A stretch of DNA of 64,000 bases from Candidatus Korobacter versatilis (lineage in GTDB: Bacteria; Acidobacteriota; Terriglobia; Terriglobales; Acidobacteriaceae), in assembly GCA_016185395.1 (NCBI GenBank), contig JACPNR010000010.1, forward strand, positions 62,001-126,000, in the 5' to 3' direction. A program made the position numbers and the translations under genes. This document shows positions 1-7,350 of this stretch, one piece after another. Each line of letters starts with the position of its first letter. The first letter of the stretch is position 1. The notes under the pieces are model-generated. The model was not told the origin of the DNA, ran no database searches, and worked only from the letters and a program-made list of their open reading frames with translations.

Positions 1-317
1 TAGTACTTGCCGCGCTGGTCTTCGCGGAGCAGCGCGTAGGCCTTGGGGTCGAAGAAGTTCGAGTGCGGATCGAGCACGCGCAGCATGCCCGGGATGGCGC
101 CGTTGTAGATGGCTTTGTCCGGATTCACGGGCTCGGCGTAGTTCTGCTCCACGACGTCGTAAACGGTGGAGAAGGTGCGCAGACTGTCGCGCACGTCGGT
201 GTCGCTGGAACCGGCGGTACCGGGGGCCACGCGCTGTCCGAAGACCACGCCGAGGAGGCCGCAGAGGATGATGACGGTGAGGACGGGGACAAGCGAACGG
301 CGGGTGCTAGCGGCCAT
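1..317 (-). CDS. S41 family C-terminal processing peptidase, N-terminal part (runs off the window)
   Basis: Only the first 105 codons are present; the gene continues beyond base 1. The protein starts MAASTRRS, followed by a hydrophobic segment (about residues 9-28) that is a signal anchor or signal peptide. Then comes the typical N-terminal helical region of carboxy-terminal processing proteases, with VVEQNYAEPV and LDPHSNFFDP, the latter a signature just before the PDZ domain. The ATG is preceded by GAAGGAAG five bases upstream. The family cleaves periplasmic proteins near their C-termini using a Ser-Lys dyad, which lies outside the window. The family call is firm; the substrate is unknown. 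Confidence 0.85.
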   Translation of the reverse strand, partial: MAASTRRSLVPVLTVIILCGLLGVVFGQRVAPGTAGSSDTDVRDSLRTFSTVYDVVEQNYAEPVNPDKAIYNGAIPGMLRVLDPHSNFFDPKAYALLREDQRGKY

Positions 318-601
318 CGGGACTTCCTTCGCGCGCCTTCGGTGAGCAGGGACGCTGGGTTGAACGGCAGTATACCATGCGATTTCAGCCGCTTCCGGAG
401 CTTCCGGCGAGCAGCTGCTCGGCCTTTATGTGAGATGCCGCGCAGCCCCGAAGGGCTGGCGGTGGTCAACTGTTTAGACGGACGAGCACCGATTTCGATT
501 CATTGGGCCTTGATAGGGCAGCGCTCCTATCGCCACTTCATCGTCCAGGCGAATGGCGGGGTTATCAGCCCGTCGATGGGCAGGTCGTATTCAAGAAGAG
601 A
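318..601. other. Intergenic stretch without a recognisable gene
   Basis: This gap lies between the S41 peptidase start and the terminator of the small minus-strand gene. Open frames here have no recognisable motif. Apart from the weak TATACT box nothing could be assigned. It marks the left edge of the more AT-rich accessory segment. Confidence 0.5.
369..374 (-). promoter_or_regulatory. Possible -10 box for the S41 peptidase gene
   Basis: On the minus strand this reads TATACT, about 50 bases before the S41 start codon. No convincing -35 hexamer is visible at 16-18 bases. It is suggested only by position and by similarity to TATAAT. Confidence 0.25.
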
Positions 602-623
602 GCCCTGCCGCGAGCGGCAGGGC
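602..623 (-). terminator. Hairpin terminator after the small minus-strand gene
   Basis: GCCCTGCC and GGCAGGGC form a perfect inverted repeat around a short centre. Reading on the minus strand it lies 20 bases after the stop of the 54-residue gene and is followed by a T-rich tract (TCTCTTCTT), as expected for an intrinsic terminator. Confidence 0.6.
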
Positions 624-642
624 CCAATGCATTTCTTGTGTT

Positions 643-807
643 CTAACCTCTTCGCTTGCCCCGGGCTTCGAACTCCACGTGCACCGGTGCCTTCTTCGGC
701 TTCTCGGCCGTGAATCTGACCTTTTCGCCCGTCTTTGTTTCGAACCGCACCTTCGTCGGTACCTTGATCGTTTTGTGAGCTTCGAACTCGACCTTATGTT
801 TCTTCAT
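643..807 (-). CDS. Small conserved-looking protein of alternating beta-strand repeats
   Basis: A protein of 54 residues beginning MKKHKVEFEAHK. It is built of repeated short strands of the form KVxFxA/T (KVEFEAHK, KVRFETKT, KVRFTAEK, HVEFEARG), very rich in Lys and without Cys. It resembles small hypothetical proteins I associate with environmental bacterial genomes; no function is known to me. The ATG at 807 is chosen over a TTG at 846 because GGAAGG lies eight bases upstream. The gene is divergent from the AAA ATPase and ends in a hairpin terminator. The strand pattern suggests a small beta-sheet or a fibre-like repeat, but that is inference. Confidence 0.6.
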   Translation of the reverse strand: MKKHKVEFEAHKTIKVPTKVRFETKTGEKVRFTAEKPKKAPVHVEFEARGKRRG

Positions 808-905
808 CCTCGCGCCCTTCCATCGAAATTTTGGCCTTGCAGCCAAGCGGACTAAATAGTATCATCTGCCAACTAGTTAGTCCAGTCCAGAAAGACGGTA
901 ACGTA

Positions 906-2039
906 ATGAGTAATAAGCCATTATCAAACAGTACCGAGGCAGATGATTCTGAGAGAAAACATTTAGTCCACCTCGCTCGACTGGCTTTGACTGGACGGCC
1001 GCAGGATGTCCAGATGTATGTTCGGCGGCTTGCCAGGCGATACTCGCGAACAGTTCCGAGTCTCGCGGCAGAACTCATTCGCTTGGTACGGGAAGCTCCT
1101 TCCCAAGCGTCACCATTGAGAGCAGATTCGGTAACGAGCGTTCCAATCGATCTTGATTCCCGCCTGCAACTTGTGCGACCCGAATTCCCAATCGTCCTTG
1201 AGAACGAACCTATTCTTGGAGTCGAGACTAGTGCGCAGCTACGGCAGTTAGTCAATGAGCGTTCAAGAGCCTCGGACCTCATGCAATCCGGGCTGCACCC
1301 AACAAAGAGCGCTCTCTTCGTCGGCCCTCCAGGGGTTGGAAAAACACTGGCTGCGCGATGGTTGGCCCGAGAACTGGACGTGCCTCTCCTGGTGCTGGAT
1401 CTCGCAGCCGTTATGAGTAGCTTCTTGGGTCGGACGGGCGCGAACGTGAAGCAGGTACTTGAATACGCAAAGAGCGTCCAGTGTGTTCTGCTCCTAGACG
1501 AGTTCGACGCAATTGCCAAGCGTCGCGACGATACTGTCGAGATTGGTGAGCTAAAGCGGCTGGTTACGGTTCTCCTTCAGGAGATAGATGATTGGCCAAC
1601 CTCCGGCTTATTGATTGCCGCAACAAACCACGCAGAGCTCCTCGATCCAGCAGTATGGAGACGGTTTGAGATCATTGTCCGGTTCGAGGGACCGAACGAG
1701 GGGCAGGTCGAGGAAGCGGTCCGTCGATTCTTGGGGGAGGAAGAGGCCGCGAAACTAGGGAAATGGGTCTCAGTAGCCGCGATGGTCTTCAAGAGGCTTT
1801 CATTCAGCGAAATAGAACGAGAGTTGTTGCAGGTGAGGCGCGAATCCATCGTCCACGGATTACCGCTAAAGACTCGGCTGCAGCTGTCGATCAAACGCCA
1901 TGTGAACTCTCTCAAGAGAGATGAGCGCGCCCGCCTCGCTGATGCCTTAGTGAAAGACGGATTCTCTCAGCGGGTGACTCATGAGTGGACAGGCGTGAGC
2001 AGGGACACGATTCGGAAGAATGCTCGCATTCGCAGGTGA
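906..2039 (+). CDS. AAA+ ATPase, IetA-like partner of a subtilisin protease
   Basis: A 377-residue AAA+ ATPase. The N-terminal about 110 residues are helical. Walker A GPPGVGKT is at about residues 140-147, Walker B LLLDEFDA at about 195-202, sensor 1 AATNH and the arginine finger region AVWRRFE follow. The C-terminus carries a helix-turn-helix-like stretch (SQRVTHEWTGVSRDTIRK). The start is ATG 906, giving MSNKPLSN; a longer TTG start at 831 has no better support. The S8 protease begins 11 bases after the stop, so the two are one operon. A paired AAA ATPase and subtilisin is the IetAS arrangement, known from Ti plasmids as a toxin-antitoxin pair and reported in anti-phage screens, in which the ATPase restrains the protease. 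Codon use is more AT-rich than in neighbours, suggesting transfer. Confidence 0.8.
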   Translation: MSNKPLSNSTEADDSERKHLVHLARLALTGRPQDVQMYVRRLARRYSRTVPSLAAELIRLVREAPSQASPLRADSVTSVPIDLDSRLQLVRPEFPIVLENEPILGVETSAQLRQLVNERSRASDLMQSGLHPTKSALFVGPPGVGKTLAARWLARELDVPLLVLDLAAVMSSFLGRTGANVKQVLEYAKSVQCVLLLDEFDAIAKRRDDTVEIGELKRLVTVLLQEIDDWPTSGLLIAATNHAELLDPAVWRRFEIIVRFEGPNEGQVEEAVRRFLGEEEAAKLGKWVSVAAMVFKRLSFSEIERELLQVRRESIVHGLPLKTRLQLSIKRHVNSLKRDERARLADALVKDGFSQRVTHEWTGVSRDTIRKNARIRR

Positions 2040-2050
2040 CGGAGGTTGTC

Positions 2051-4258
2051 ATGCCAAAGCGCAACTTTTTACTGGGCGAGGGAGAAAGGCTTACCTCCGC
2101 TGTCGAGTTGAGTCCCAGCGGCGGACCTAAGAATCACCCTTACACTCTGGGTGAGGCGATTGAACGTCTAGCTCCCGAGGCTACCAGAGTCTCTACCTAC
2201 CTCGACGGATTACCGGACAAGGCCTGTCCCGACAACGAAGCCGTAGCCGTTGTAACACTACATCCGTCCTATATCGCCAAGTCTCTGTTCCCTGCAGGTT
2301 TGCTCTCAGATTTCAAGCTGCGGGCAATCGGAAGTAAGGCACGCGAAATAGTCCCCCAGAAATGGGGTTCGGCGAAGCATCCAAAGATTGCCAACACCGC
2401 GGATCTCTTTGTTGCGGGTAAGAGAAGCAATTTCAAAAAGCTAGCGGATACGCTCAACCACCAATCGCCCGAGATCGGGGCAAGTCCAGAGTTGATAAAG
2501 ATCGAGGAAATAAGTTCGTTCACGGCCCAACAAAAGATGAAAGGCGTACCGTCCACTCAAATGCCGGCAATGGAGATTGTGTTGCACTCCAGTGAGAAGC
2601 CGCGCCACCAGTATGTTCTGCGCGGCTTTGGGCGATACCTAGAATCGCTTCAGGTAACCCCGGACTTCAGTCGCCAGCTCTTTGCGGACGAACTGTGCTT
2701 CCTTCCAATGCTCCTTCCGGTCGATAAGATTGCGGCGGTTGCGGAGTTTTCCTTTGTCCGGGTTATCCGAGAGCTTCCCCGTCTGCGCCAACTCACCCCC
2801 GTTCGCAGCTACAGCGTGCCGAGCCCTCGGCCAGAACTGCCCAAGGCCGACGCAATCGCCAAGGACTTGTCTGTGGCGGTGTTTGACGGCGGCGTGCCGC
2901 TGCAGCCCGACCTGACCCGGTGGGTCACCCCGATTGAGGCACCCGAGCTCGGACCGGCGAAGTATCAGGAACACGGCCTAGGCGTAAGTTCAGCGCTCCT
3001 CTTCGGCCCACTCACACCGGGCAAGCCACTATCGGTTCCTTATGTCTCTATCGACCACGTCCGTGTCCTAGATACTAACTCCGACACAGATCCCTTCGAG
3101 CTGTACGAAGCACTAAAGGTCATTACCGAGCGCTTAGAAAAAAAGAAATACGACTATGTCAACATTAGTGTGGGGCCCAACCTCCCCATAGAAGACCACG
3201 AAGTTCATATGTGGACATCGAAGTTGGACACCATCTTTGCCACTCAGGAAGTGTTGGCATCGATTGCAGTTGGAAATGATGGGGAAAGCGATCGTGCCTC
3301 TGGAAATGCAAGGGTTCAGACGCCAGCCGACTGTGTGAACGCCATGTCGGTGGGGGCGGCGACTAGCCGTGCGCTGACTTGGAAACGCGCACCATACAGT
3401 TCAATCGGCCCTGGAAGAGCGCCGGGTGTCGTAAAGCCAGATGTACTCAGCTTTGGTGGTTGCGATGATGAACCCTTCATTGTCCTTGGTCCCAATGACG
3501 GTGACCTGCTTGCCACGTTGGGTACAAGCTTCGCAGCACCGAACGCGCTCAGAGATGCCATCGGAATCCGAGCAGCGCTAGGGAAACAAGTAAAGCCTCT
3601 GGCAAGCAAAGCCCTCTTGCTTCATCACGCAAAGGACGGTGGACACGATCGCGTCGAAGTTGGGTGGGGAAGGGTTCCAACTGACTTAGGTGAAATGATT
3701 ACGTCCGATGGCACATCTGTGACCGTCCTCTACCAAGGAACCCTAACTCCCGCTAGATACCTACGCGCGCGAATCCCGATGCCGCCTGTTCCGATGTCCG
3801 GGATGGTGTCTGTTTCGGCGACTTTTTGTTTCACGACGCACACAGACCCGTCACACCCCTTCAACTACACCCGCGCCGGTCTAGACATTCTGTTTCGGCC
3901 ACATCTTCAACGAAGGAGGGATTCAAAGCAACTTCACGCGAACACAAAATCATTCTTTGGATCGTCAACCTTCCACACTCCCGAGTATTTGCTGAGAGAA
4001 GATGCGCATAAGTGGGAACCCACGTTGAAGGCGACCAGGCGGCTTCGGGGCACCAGCATTAAGGACCCAGTGTTTGACATTCACTACAACGCAAGAACCG
4101 CTGGAGGGGGTCCTGTTAACCCTCAGAAGATTCCGTACGCTTTGGTAATCACAGTAAGCGCTCCGAAGATGCCGGACATCTACGATCGCGTGCTGCACAG
4201 GTATCGCGGCCAACTGCGGCCAATGCAGCCGCTCATCCAGATTCCAATTACAACCTAA
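2051..4258 (+). CDS. S8 subtilisin-like serine protease, IetS-like effector
   Basis: A 735-residue protein with a peptidase S8 domain in its centre. The triad is visible: Asp in VAVFDGG (about residue 279), His in QEHGLGVSS (about 308) and Ser in GTSFAAP (about 493). The oxyanion Asn is in AVGNDGE. About 270 residues precede the protease domain and about 230 beta-rich residues follow it. No signal peptide is seen, so it should act in the cytoplasm, unlike most subtilisins. The start at ATG 2051 is fixed by GGAGG five bases upstream; a GTG at 1985 would overlap the ATPase. Co-transcription with the upstream AAA ATPase matches IetAS toxin-antitoxin and defence pairs. The target protein cannot be read from sequence. 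Confidence 0.8.
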   Translation: MPKRNFLLGEGERLTSAVELSPSGGPKNHPYTLGEAIERLAPEATRVSTYLDGLPDKACPDNEAVAVVTLHPSYIAKSLFPAGLLSDFKLRAIGSKAREIVPQKWGSAKHPKIANTADLFVAGKRSNFKKLADTLNHQSPEIGASPELIKIEEISSFTAQQKMKGVPSTQMPAMEIVLHSSEKPRHQYVLRGFGRYLESLQVTPDFSRQLFADELCFLPMLLPVDKIAAVAEFSFVRVIRELPRLRQLTPVRSYSVPSPRPELPKADAIAKDLSVAVFDGGVPLQPDLTRWVTPIEAPELGPAKYQEHGLGVSSALLFGPLTPGKPLSVPYVSIDHVRVLDTNSDTDPFELYEALKVITERLEKKKYDYVNISVGPNLPIEDHEVHMWTSKLDTIFATQEVLASIAVGNDGESDRASGNARVQTPADCVNAMSVGAATSRALTWKRAPYSSIGPGRAPGVVKPDVLSFGGCDDEPFIVLGPNDGDLLATLGTSFAAPNALRDAIGIRAALGKQVKPLASKALLLHHAKDGGHDRVEVGWGRVPTDLGEMITSDGTSVTVLYQGTLTPARYLRARIPMPPVPMSGMVSVSATFCFTTHTDPSHPFNYTRAGLDILFRPHLQRRRDSKQLHANTKSFFGSSTFHTPEYLLREDAHKWEPTLKATRRLRGTSIKDPVFDIHYNARTAGGGPVNPQKIPYALVITVSAPKMPDIYDRVLHRYRGQLRPMQPLIQIPITT

Positions 4259-4286
4259 CGTAGCGAACAAATAGCGAACATCTCTC

Positions 4287-4319
4287 TTGACTTCCTCCTC
4301 CTGTCGCGCTATCTATAAG
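4287..4319 (+). promoter_or_regulatory. Possible sigma70-type promoter for the Cys/His-motif gene
   Basis: TTGACT at 4287-4292 is followed by TATCTATAAG at 4310-4319. The spacing is 17 bases to TATCTA or 21 to TATAAG, so the -10 assignment is uncertain. It would give a leader of about 135 bases to the gene at 4461. Confidence 0.35.
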
Positions 4320-4460
4320 CATGCTTCTCCGCTCCGCTATCGCTTCTAGCTATAGGCAACGGACAAGGCGCAGACTCCACACATACCCCCGTCAGACCTC
4401 GACAGACCTTCACCCGCAAGTCATTCATTCCATTCACTCGCACGAGAGAATTGAGGAGAT

Positions 4461-4973
4461 ATGTCTAGTCCGTCCGCTCGTCCCGCTCCCGTCAACCCGC
4501 TGCTCACAGAAACGCGTGCATTGCTCGCCAGCATTAGCGCCCTCACCGAGAACGGCCCGCGCACCGAGGCTGCGCGCAGCGCGCCTCGCTGCGCCCACGT
4601 AAAGGCTAAAGGCTATCGCTGCGGCTCCCCGGCGTTGCGCGAAAAGCAGTACTGCTTCTACCACGAGCGCGTCCACAACCGCCGCTTCGAAGACGGGCTG
4701 CCCCCGCTCGACGACGCCAACGCCATCCAGCTTGCCGTCATGCAGGTGCTCGACGGCCTCCACCGCGGCAAGATCGGCACCGACACCGCGCGCACCTACT
4801 TCTGCGGCCTGCGCGTCGCCGCCATGCTCAGCCCCAACGTCATCAATGCCGATCCCGACCGCGTCGTCCTGGAAGAGCCGCTTATTGAGAAGACGGAAGG
4901 GGCGGAGACTACGGCCAAGCGTTCCCCCAAGCCGGAGAAGGTCGCGGCCATGGCCGCTGCCGCCGGAGACTAG
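4461..4973 (+). CDS. Hypothetical protein with a CxH...C...C...H motif
   Basis: A 170-residue protein. Residues 45-70 hold a compact metal-site-like motif: CAHVKAKGYRCGSP, then CFYHERV, giving C-x-H, C, C and H as possible zinc ligands. Next is a helical region (DANAIQLAVMQVLDGLHRGKI, then TARTYFCGLRVAA), and the C-terminus is a Lys/Ala-rich tail. Proteins with this order (CxH..G.RC.SPA..CxxH, then a helix pair) are ones I associate with Acidobacteria as multi-copy hypothetical proteins. The start is set by GAGGAG two bases before ATG. No function is assigned. It sits between the IetAS-like pair and tatB and could belong to the accessory segment, although its base composition is GC-rich. Confidence 0.7.
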   Translation: MSSPSARPAPVNPLLTETRALLASISALTENGPRTEAARSAPRCAHVKAKGYRCGSPALREKQYCFYHERVHNRRFEDGLPPLDDANAIQLAVMQVLDGLHRGKIGTDTARTYFCGLRVAAMLSPNVINADPDRVVLEEPLIEKTEGAETTAKRSPKPEKVAAMAAAAGD

Positions 4974-5013
4974 AGGCGTTCGAGTCTTAACAACTTCTCT
5001 ACCCGCGACGGTT

Positions 5014-5019
5014 TATCAT
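5014..5019 (+). promoter_or_regulatory. -10-like box just upstream of tatB, leaderless spacing
   Basis: TATCAT ends eight bases before the tatB ATG, and no Shine-Dalgarno sequence lies between. A transcript starting 6-8 bases after the box would begin at or next to the start codon. Confidence 0.4.
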
Positions 5020-5027
5020 TAGCACCT

Positions 5028-5450
5028 ATGGACCTTGGGATGCCGGAATTGTTGTTCATCTTTGGGCTGGCCTTGCTCATCTTCGGGCCCGCACAGCTGC
5101 CCAAGCTGGGCAAGCAGCTGGGCAACGCGCTCGGCGAGTTCAAGCGCGCCTCCAATGAATTCAAGAACCAGTTGCAGGACGAAGTGAACCAGCTCGAGTT
5201 CAAACAGATGCAGGAAGAGGCCAAGCAGGCCATCTCGCTCGAGCCTCCGGAGGGCACGGTCGCCAAGGGGAGCGCCCCGCCGCCTCCGCCGGAACCGATC
5301 GAGTTTTCGCGGCTGAGCCACGATCCGGCGTGGGAAGATCCCGACCGCGTGATCAAGCCTCCGGTGAAGCCGGAGCCGACCTCGACCTCCTCTGAACAAC
5401 CTCCAGCACAACCCAGTCCAGCCAAGCCGGCGGGAGAGCACGTTGGCTGA
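5028..5450 (+). CDS. tatB: Twin-arginine translocase subunit TatA/TatB
   Basis: A 140-residue protein. The N-terminal short membrane helix (about residues 6-21, ELLFIFGLALLIFGP) is followed by the conserved hinge Gly-Pro and an amphipathic helix KLGKQLGNALGEFKRAS, then a long charged and Pro-rich tail. This is the Sec-independent export component that assembles with TatC to move folded proteins across the inner membrane. Length and position directly before tatC favour TatB, but the TatA/TatB distinction is not certain. tatC overlaps the stop by eight bases, indicating coupled translation. Confidence 0.85.
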   Translation: MDLGMPELLFIFGLALLIFGPAQLPKLGKQLGNALGEFKRASNEFKNQLQDEVNQLEFKQMQEEAKQAISLEPPEGTVAKGSAPPPPPEPIEFSRLSHDPAWEDPDRVIKPPVKPEPTSTSSEQPPAQPSPAKPAGEHVG

Positions 5451-6270
5451 GACGGTGGTCGAGCCCTCGCCGACGGGTCAAAGTGCCGGAGAGCATCCGG
5501 AAGCGACTTCGCGGGAAGAACTGCTGCAGGGCATGTCGTTCCTCCAGCACCTGGAGGAATTGCGCAAGCGGCTGATCTGGTCGCTGCTGGGCATCGCGGT
5601 GGGATTCGGCGCGTGCTGGTATTACTCCGAGCGCATCTTCGGCTGGATGCAGAAGCCGATCGTGGCCGCACTATCGCGCCATAAGCTCGACACGCAGCTC
5701 GTCTATACGTCGCCCACGGAGCCATTCAACATCTACCTGAAGATCGGGCTGATCGCCGGCATCTTTGTGGCGTCGCCGTGGGTGCTCTACCAGGTTTGGC
5801 AGTTCATCTCGCCCGGGCTCTATCGCAAAGAGAAGAAGTACGTGGTGCCGTTCATGTTCTCGACGGTCGGACTGTTCGTGATGGGCGGCGCGTTCGGGTA
5901 CTTCGTGGTCTATCCGGCGGCGTTGGAGTTCCTGATCGGGTACGGCCAGCAGTTCAAGCCGATGATCACCATCGACAAATACACCGACCTGTTCCTCACC
6001 GTGATCCTGGGGATGGGCGTGATCTTCGAGATGCCGATCCTCATCTTCTTCCTGGCGGTGATGGGCGTGGTGAGCGCCGGGTTCCTGTGGCGGAATTTCC
6101 GCTATTCCATCCTCATCATCTTCATCATCGCGGGCATTCTCACGCCCACGACCGACATCATGAACATGTGCATCTTCGCGGCGCCGATGATCGTGCTCTA
6201 TATCGCCAGCATCGGGATCGCGTTCCTGGTGCATCCGTCGCGGCGAAACGCGCGGGAGAACACGGCATGA
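5443..6270 (+). CDS. tatC: Sec-independent protein translocase TatC
   Basis: A 275-residue protein with six membrane segments. It contains the family motifs FLQHLEELRKRL near residue 30, SPTEPFNIYLKIG and the loop FISPGLYRKEKKYV. TatC recognises the twin-arginine signal peptide and forms the translocase core with TatB. The start is TTG at 5443, preceded by GGGAGAG; it overlaps the tatB stop. Its own stop overlaps the next ATG (ATGA at 6267-6270), so the following lipoprotein peptidase is in the same operon. Confidence 0.93.
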   Translation: MAETVVEPSPTGQSAGEHPEATSREELLQGMSFLQHLEELRKRLIWSLLGIAVGFGACWYYSERIFGWMQKPIVAALSRHKLDTQLVYTSPTEPFNIYLKIGLIAGIFVASPWVLYQVWQFISPGLYRKEKKYVVPFMFSTVGLFVMGGAFGYFVVYPAALEFLIGYGQQFKPMITIDKYTDLFLTVILGMGVIFEMPILIFFLAVMGVVSAGFLWRNFRYSILIIFIIAGILTPTTDIMNMCIFAAPMIVLYIASIGIAFLVHPSRRNARENTA

Positions 6271-7244
6271 CGAGGATCGCAGTCGTCTTGATGTTGGCCG
6301 TGGCGCTGGCGGGGTGCGCGCAGGACGGCAAGCAGGGGGACAAGGCTACGCCTGCCGCACAGGCGCAGTCCGCGCCCGCCTCGACCGCGAAGATCGAGTG
6401 GCCGAGGGTGGCGGCGCCGCGCATCGACCAGAACCGAGCATTCCAGTACGTGAAGGAACTGTGCGCCATGGGACCGCGTCCGGTGGGCAGCGCGGCACAT
6501 AAGAAGATGGAGGACTACATCGTCTCCCATCTGCAAGGAGCCCAGATCGAAGACGACCGCTTCGTGCAGGAGGCGCCGCAAGGGAAGTATCCGCTACGGA
6601 ACATCGTGGCGAAGTTTCCCGGGACGAAGGATGGAGTGATCGTGCTGGGGTCGCATTACGACACCAAGATGATCCCGGGCTTCGTGGGGGCGAACGACGG
6701 CGCGTCGTCGACCGCGCTGCTGCTCGCCATCGGCGACCAGTTGCGCGCGAACATGAAGAACGGGAAGCGCGACGGACTCTCCGTGTGGCTGGCCTTCTTC
6801 GATGGCGAGGAGGCTTTCGGCGCGAACATCGACGACGCCGACGGGCTCTACGGGTCGAAGCGTCTTGCCGCAAAATGGAAGCAGGACGGCAGCGCGAGCA
6901 AGATCAAGGCGTTCATGCTCGCCGACATGATCGGCGACAAAGACCTCGACCTGCTCTCCGACACCAACTCCACTCCGTGGCTGCTCGAGCTGATCACGGC
7001 GGCCGCGGAGCCGCTCGGCAACCAGTCACATTTCTTCACCAGCCAGCGCGGCGGCATCATCGACGACCACATCGCGTTCAAGGACATCGGCGTCCCCGTC
7101 GTCGACCTCATCGATTTCGAGTACGGATATCAGAACGCCTTCTGGCACACGACGGAAGACACGCCGGACAAGCTGAGCGCGAAGTCCCTTGGCGTCGTGG
7201 GCGACACGATGCTGCAAGCGGTGTGGATGCTCGATGCGAGGTAG
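6267..7244 (+). CDS. M28 family zinc peptidase lipoprotein, glutaminyl-cyclase-like
   Basis: A 325-residue protein. The N-terminus has a lipoprotein signal ending LALAGC, so it should be a lipoprotein of the cell envelope. The M28 fold shows zinc-site residues in GSHYDTK, GANDGASST and DGEEAF, a later Asp in LADMIGD and a His in GIIDDHIAF. The order and spacing resemble animal and bacterial glutaminyl-peptide cyclotransferases, which share the M28 fold, as much as true aminopeptidases. The start overlaps the tatC stop. Cyclase and peptidase activity cannot be separated by eye. Confidence 0.8.
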   Translation: MTRIAVVLMLAVALAGCAQDGKQGDKATPAAQAQSAPASTAKIEWPRVAAPRIDQNRAFQYVKELCAMGPRPVGSAAHKKMEDYIVSHLQGAQIEDDRFVQEAPQGKYPLRNIVAKFPGTKDGVIVLGSHYDTKMIPGFVGANDGASSTALLLAIGDQLRANMKNGKRDGLSVWLAFFDGEEAFGANIDDADGLYGSKRLAAKWKQDGSASKIKAFMLADMIGDKDLDLLSDTNSTPWLLELITAAAEPLGNQSHFFTSQRGGIIDDHIAFKDIGVPVVDLIDFEYGYQNAFWHTTEDTPDKLSAKSLGVVGDTMLQAVWMLDAR

Positions 7245-7270
7245 TTCACAGTCCACAGTCCACCGTGGCC
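7245..7270. repeat. GTCCAC-family interspersed repeat
   Basis: Immediately after the first M28 gene lies CACAGTCCACAGTCCACC followed by GTGGCCGG. The same words recur at 32419-32495 and 34353-34377, partly in inverted orientation. Confidence 0.6.
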
Positions 7271-7334
7271 GGGCGTTTAGCGGCGAAGGATGGCCGGGGG
7301 TGCACGGGACCGTGCGCGTAGCGGGCGGAAACCT

Positions 7335-7340
7335 TACAAT
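7335..7340 (+). promoter_or_regulatory. -10-like TACAAT before the second M28 gene
   Basis: TACAAT ends ten bases before ATG 7351. It overlaps the alternative ATG at 7339, which argues that 7351 is the true start and that the mRNA is nearly leaderless. Confidence 0.4.
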
Positions 7341-7350
7341 GTCCGGCGCT

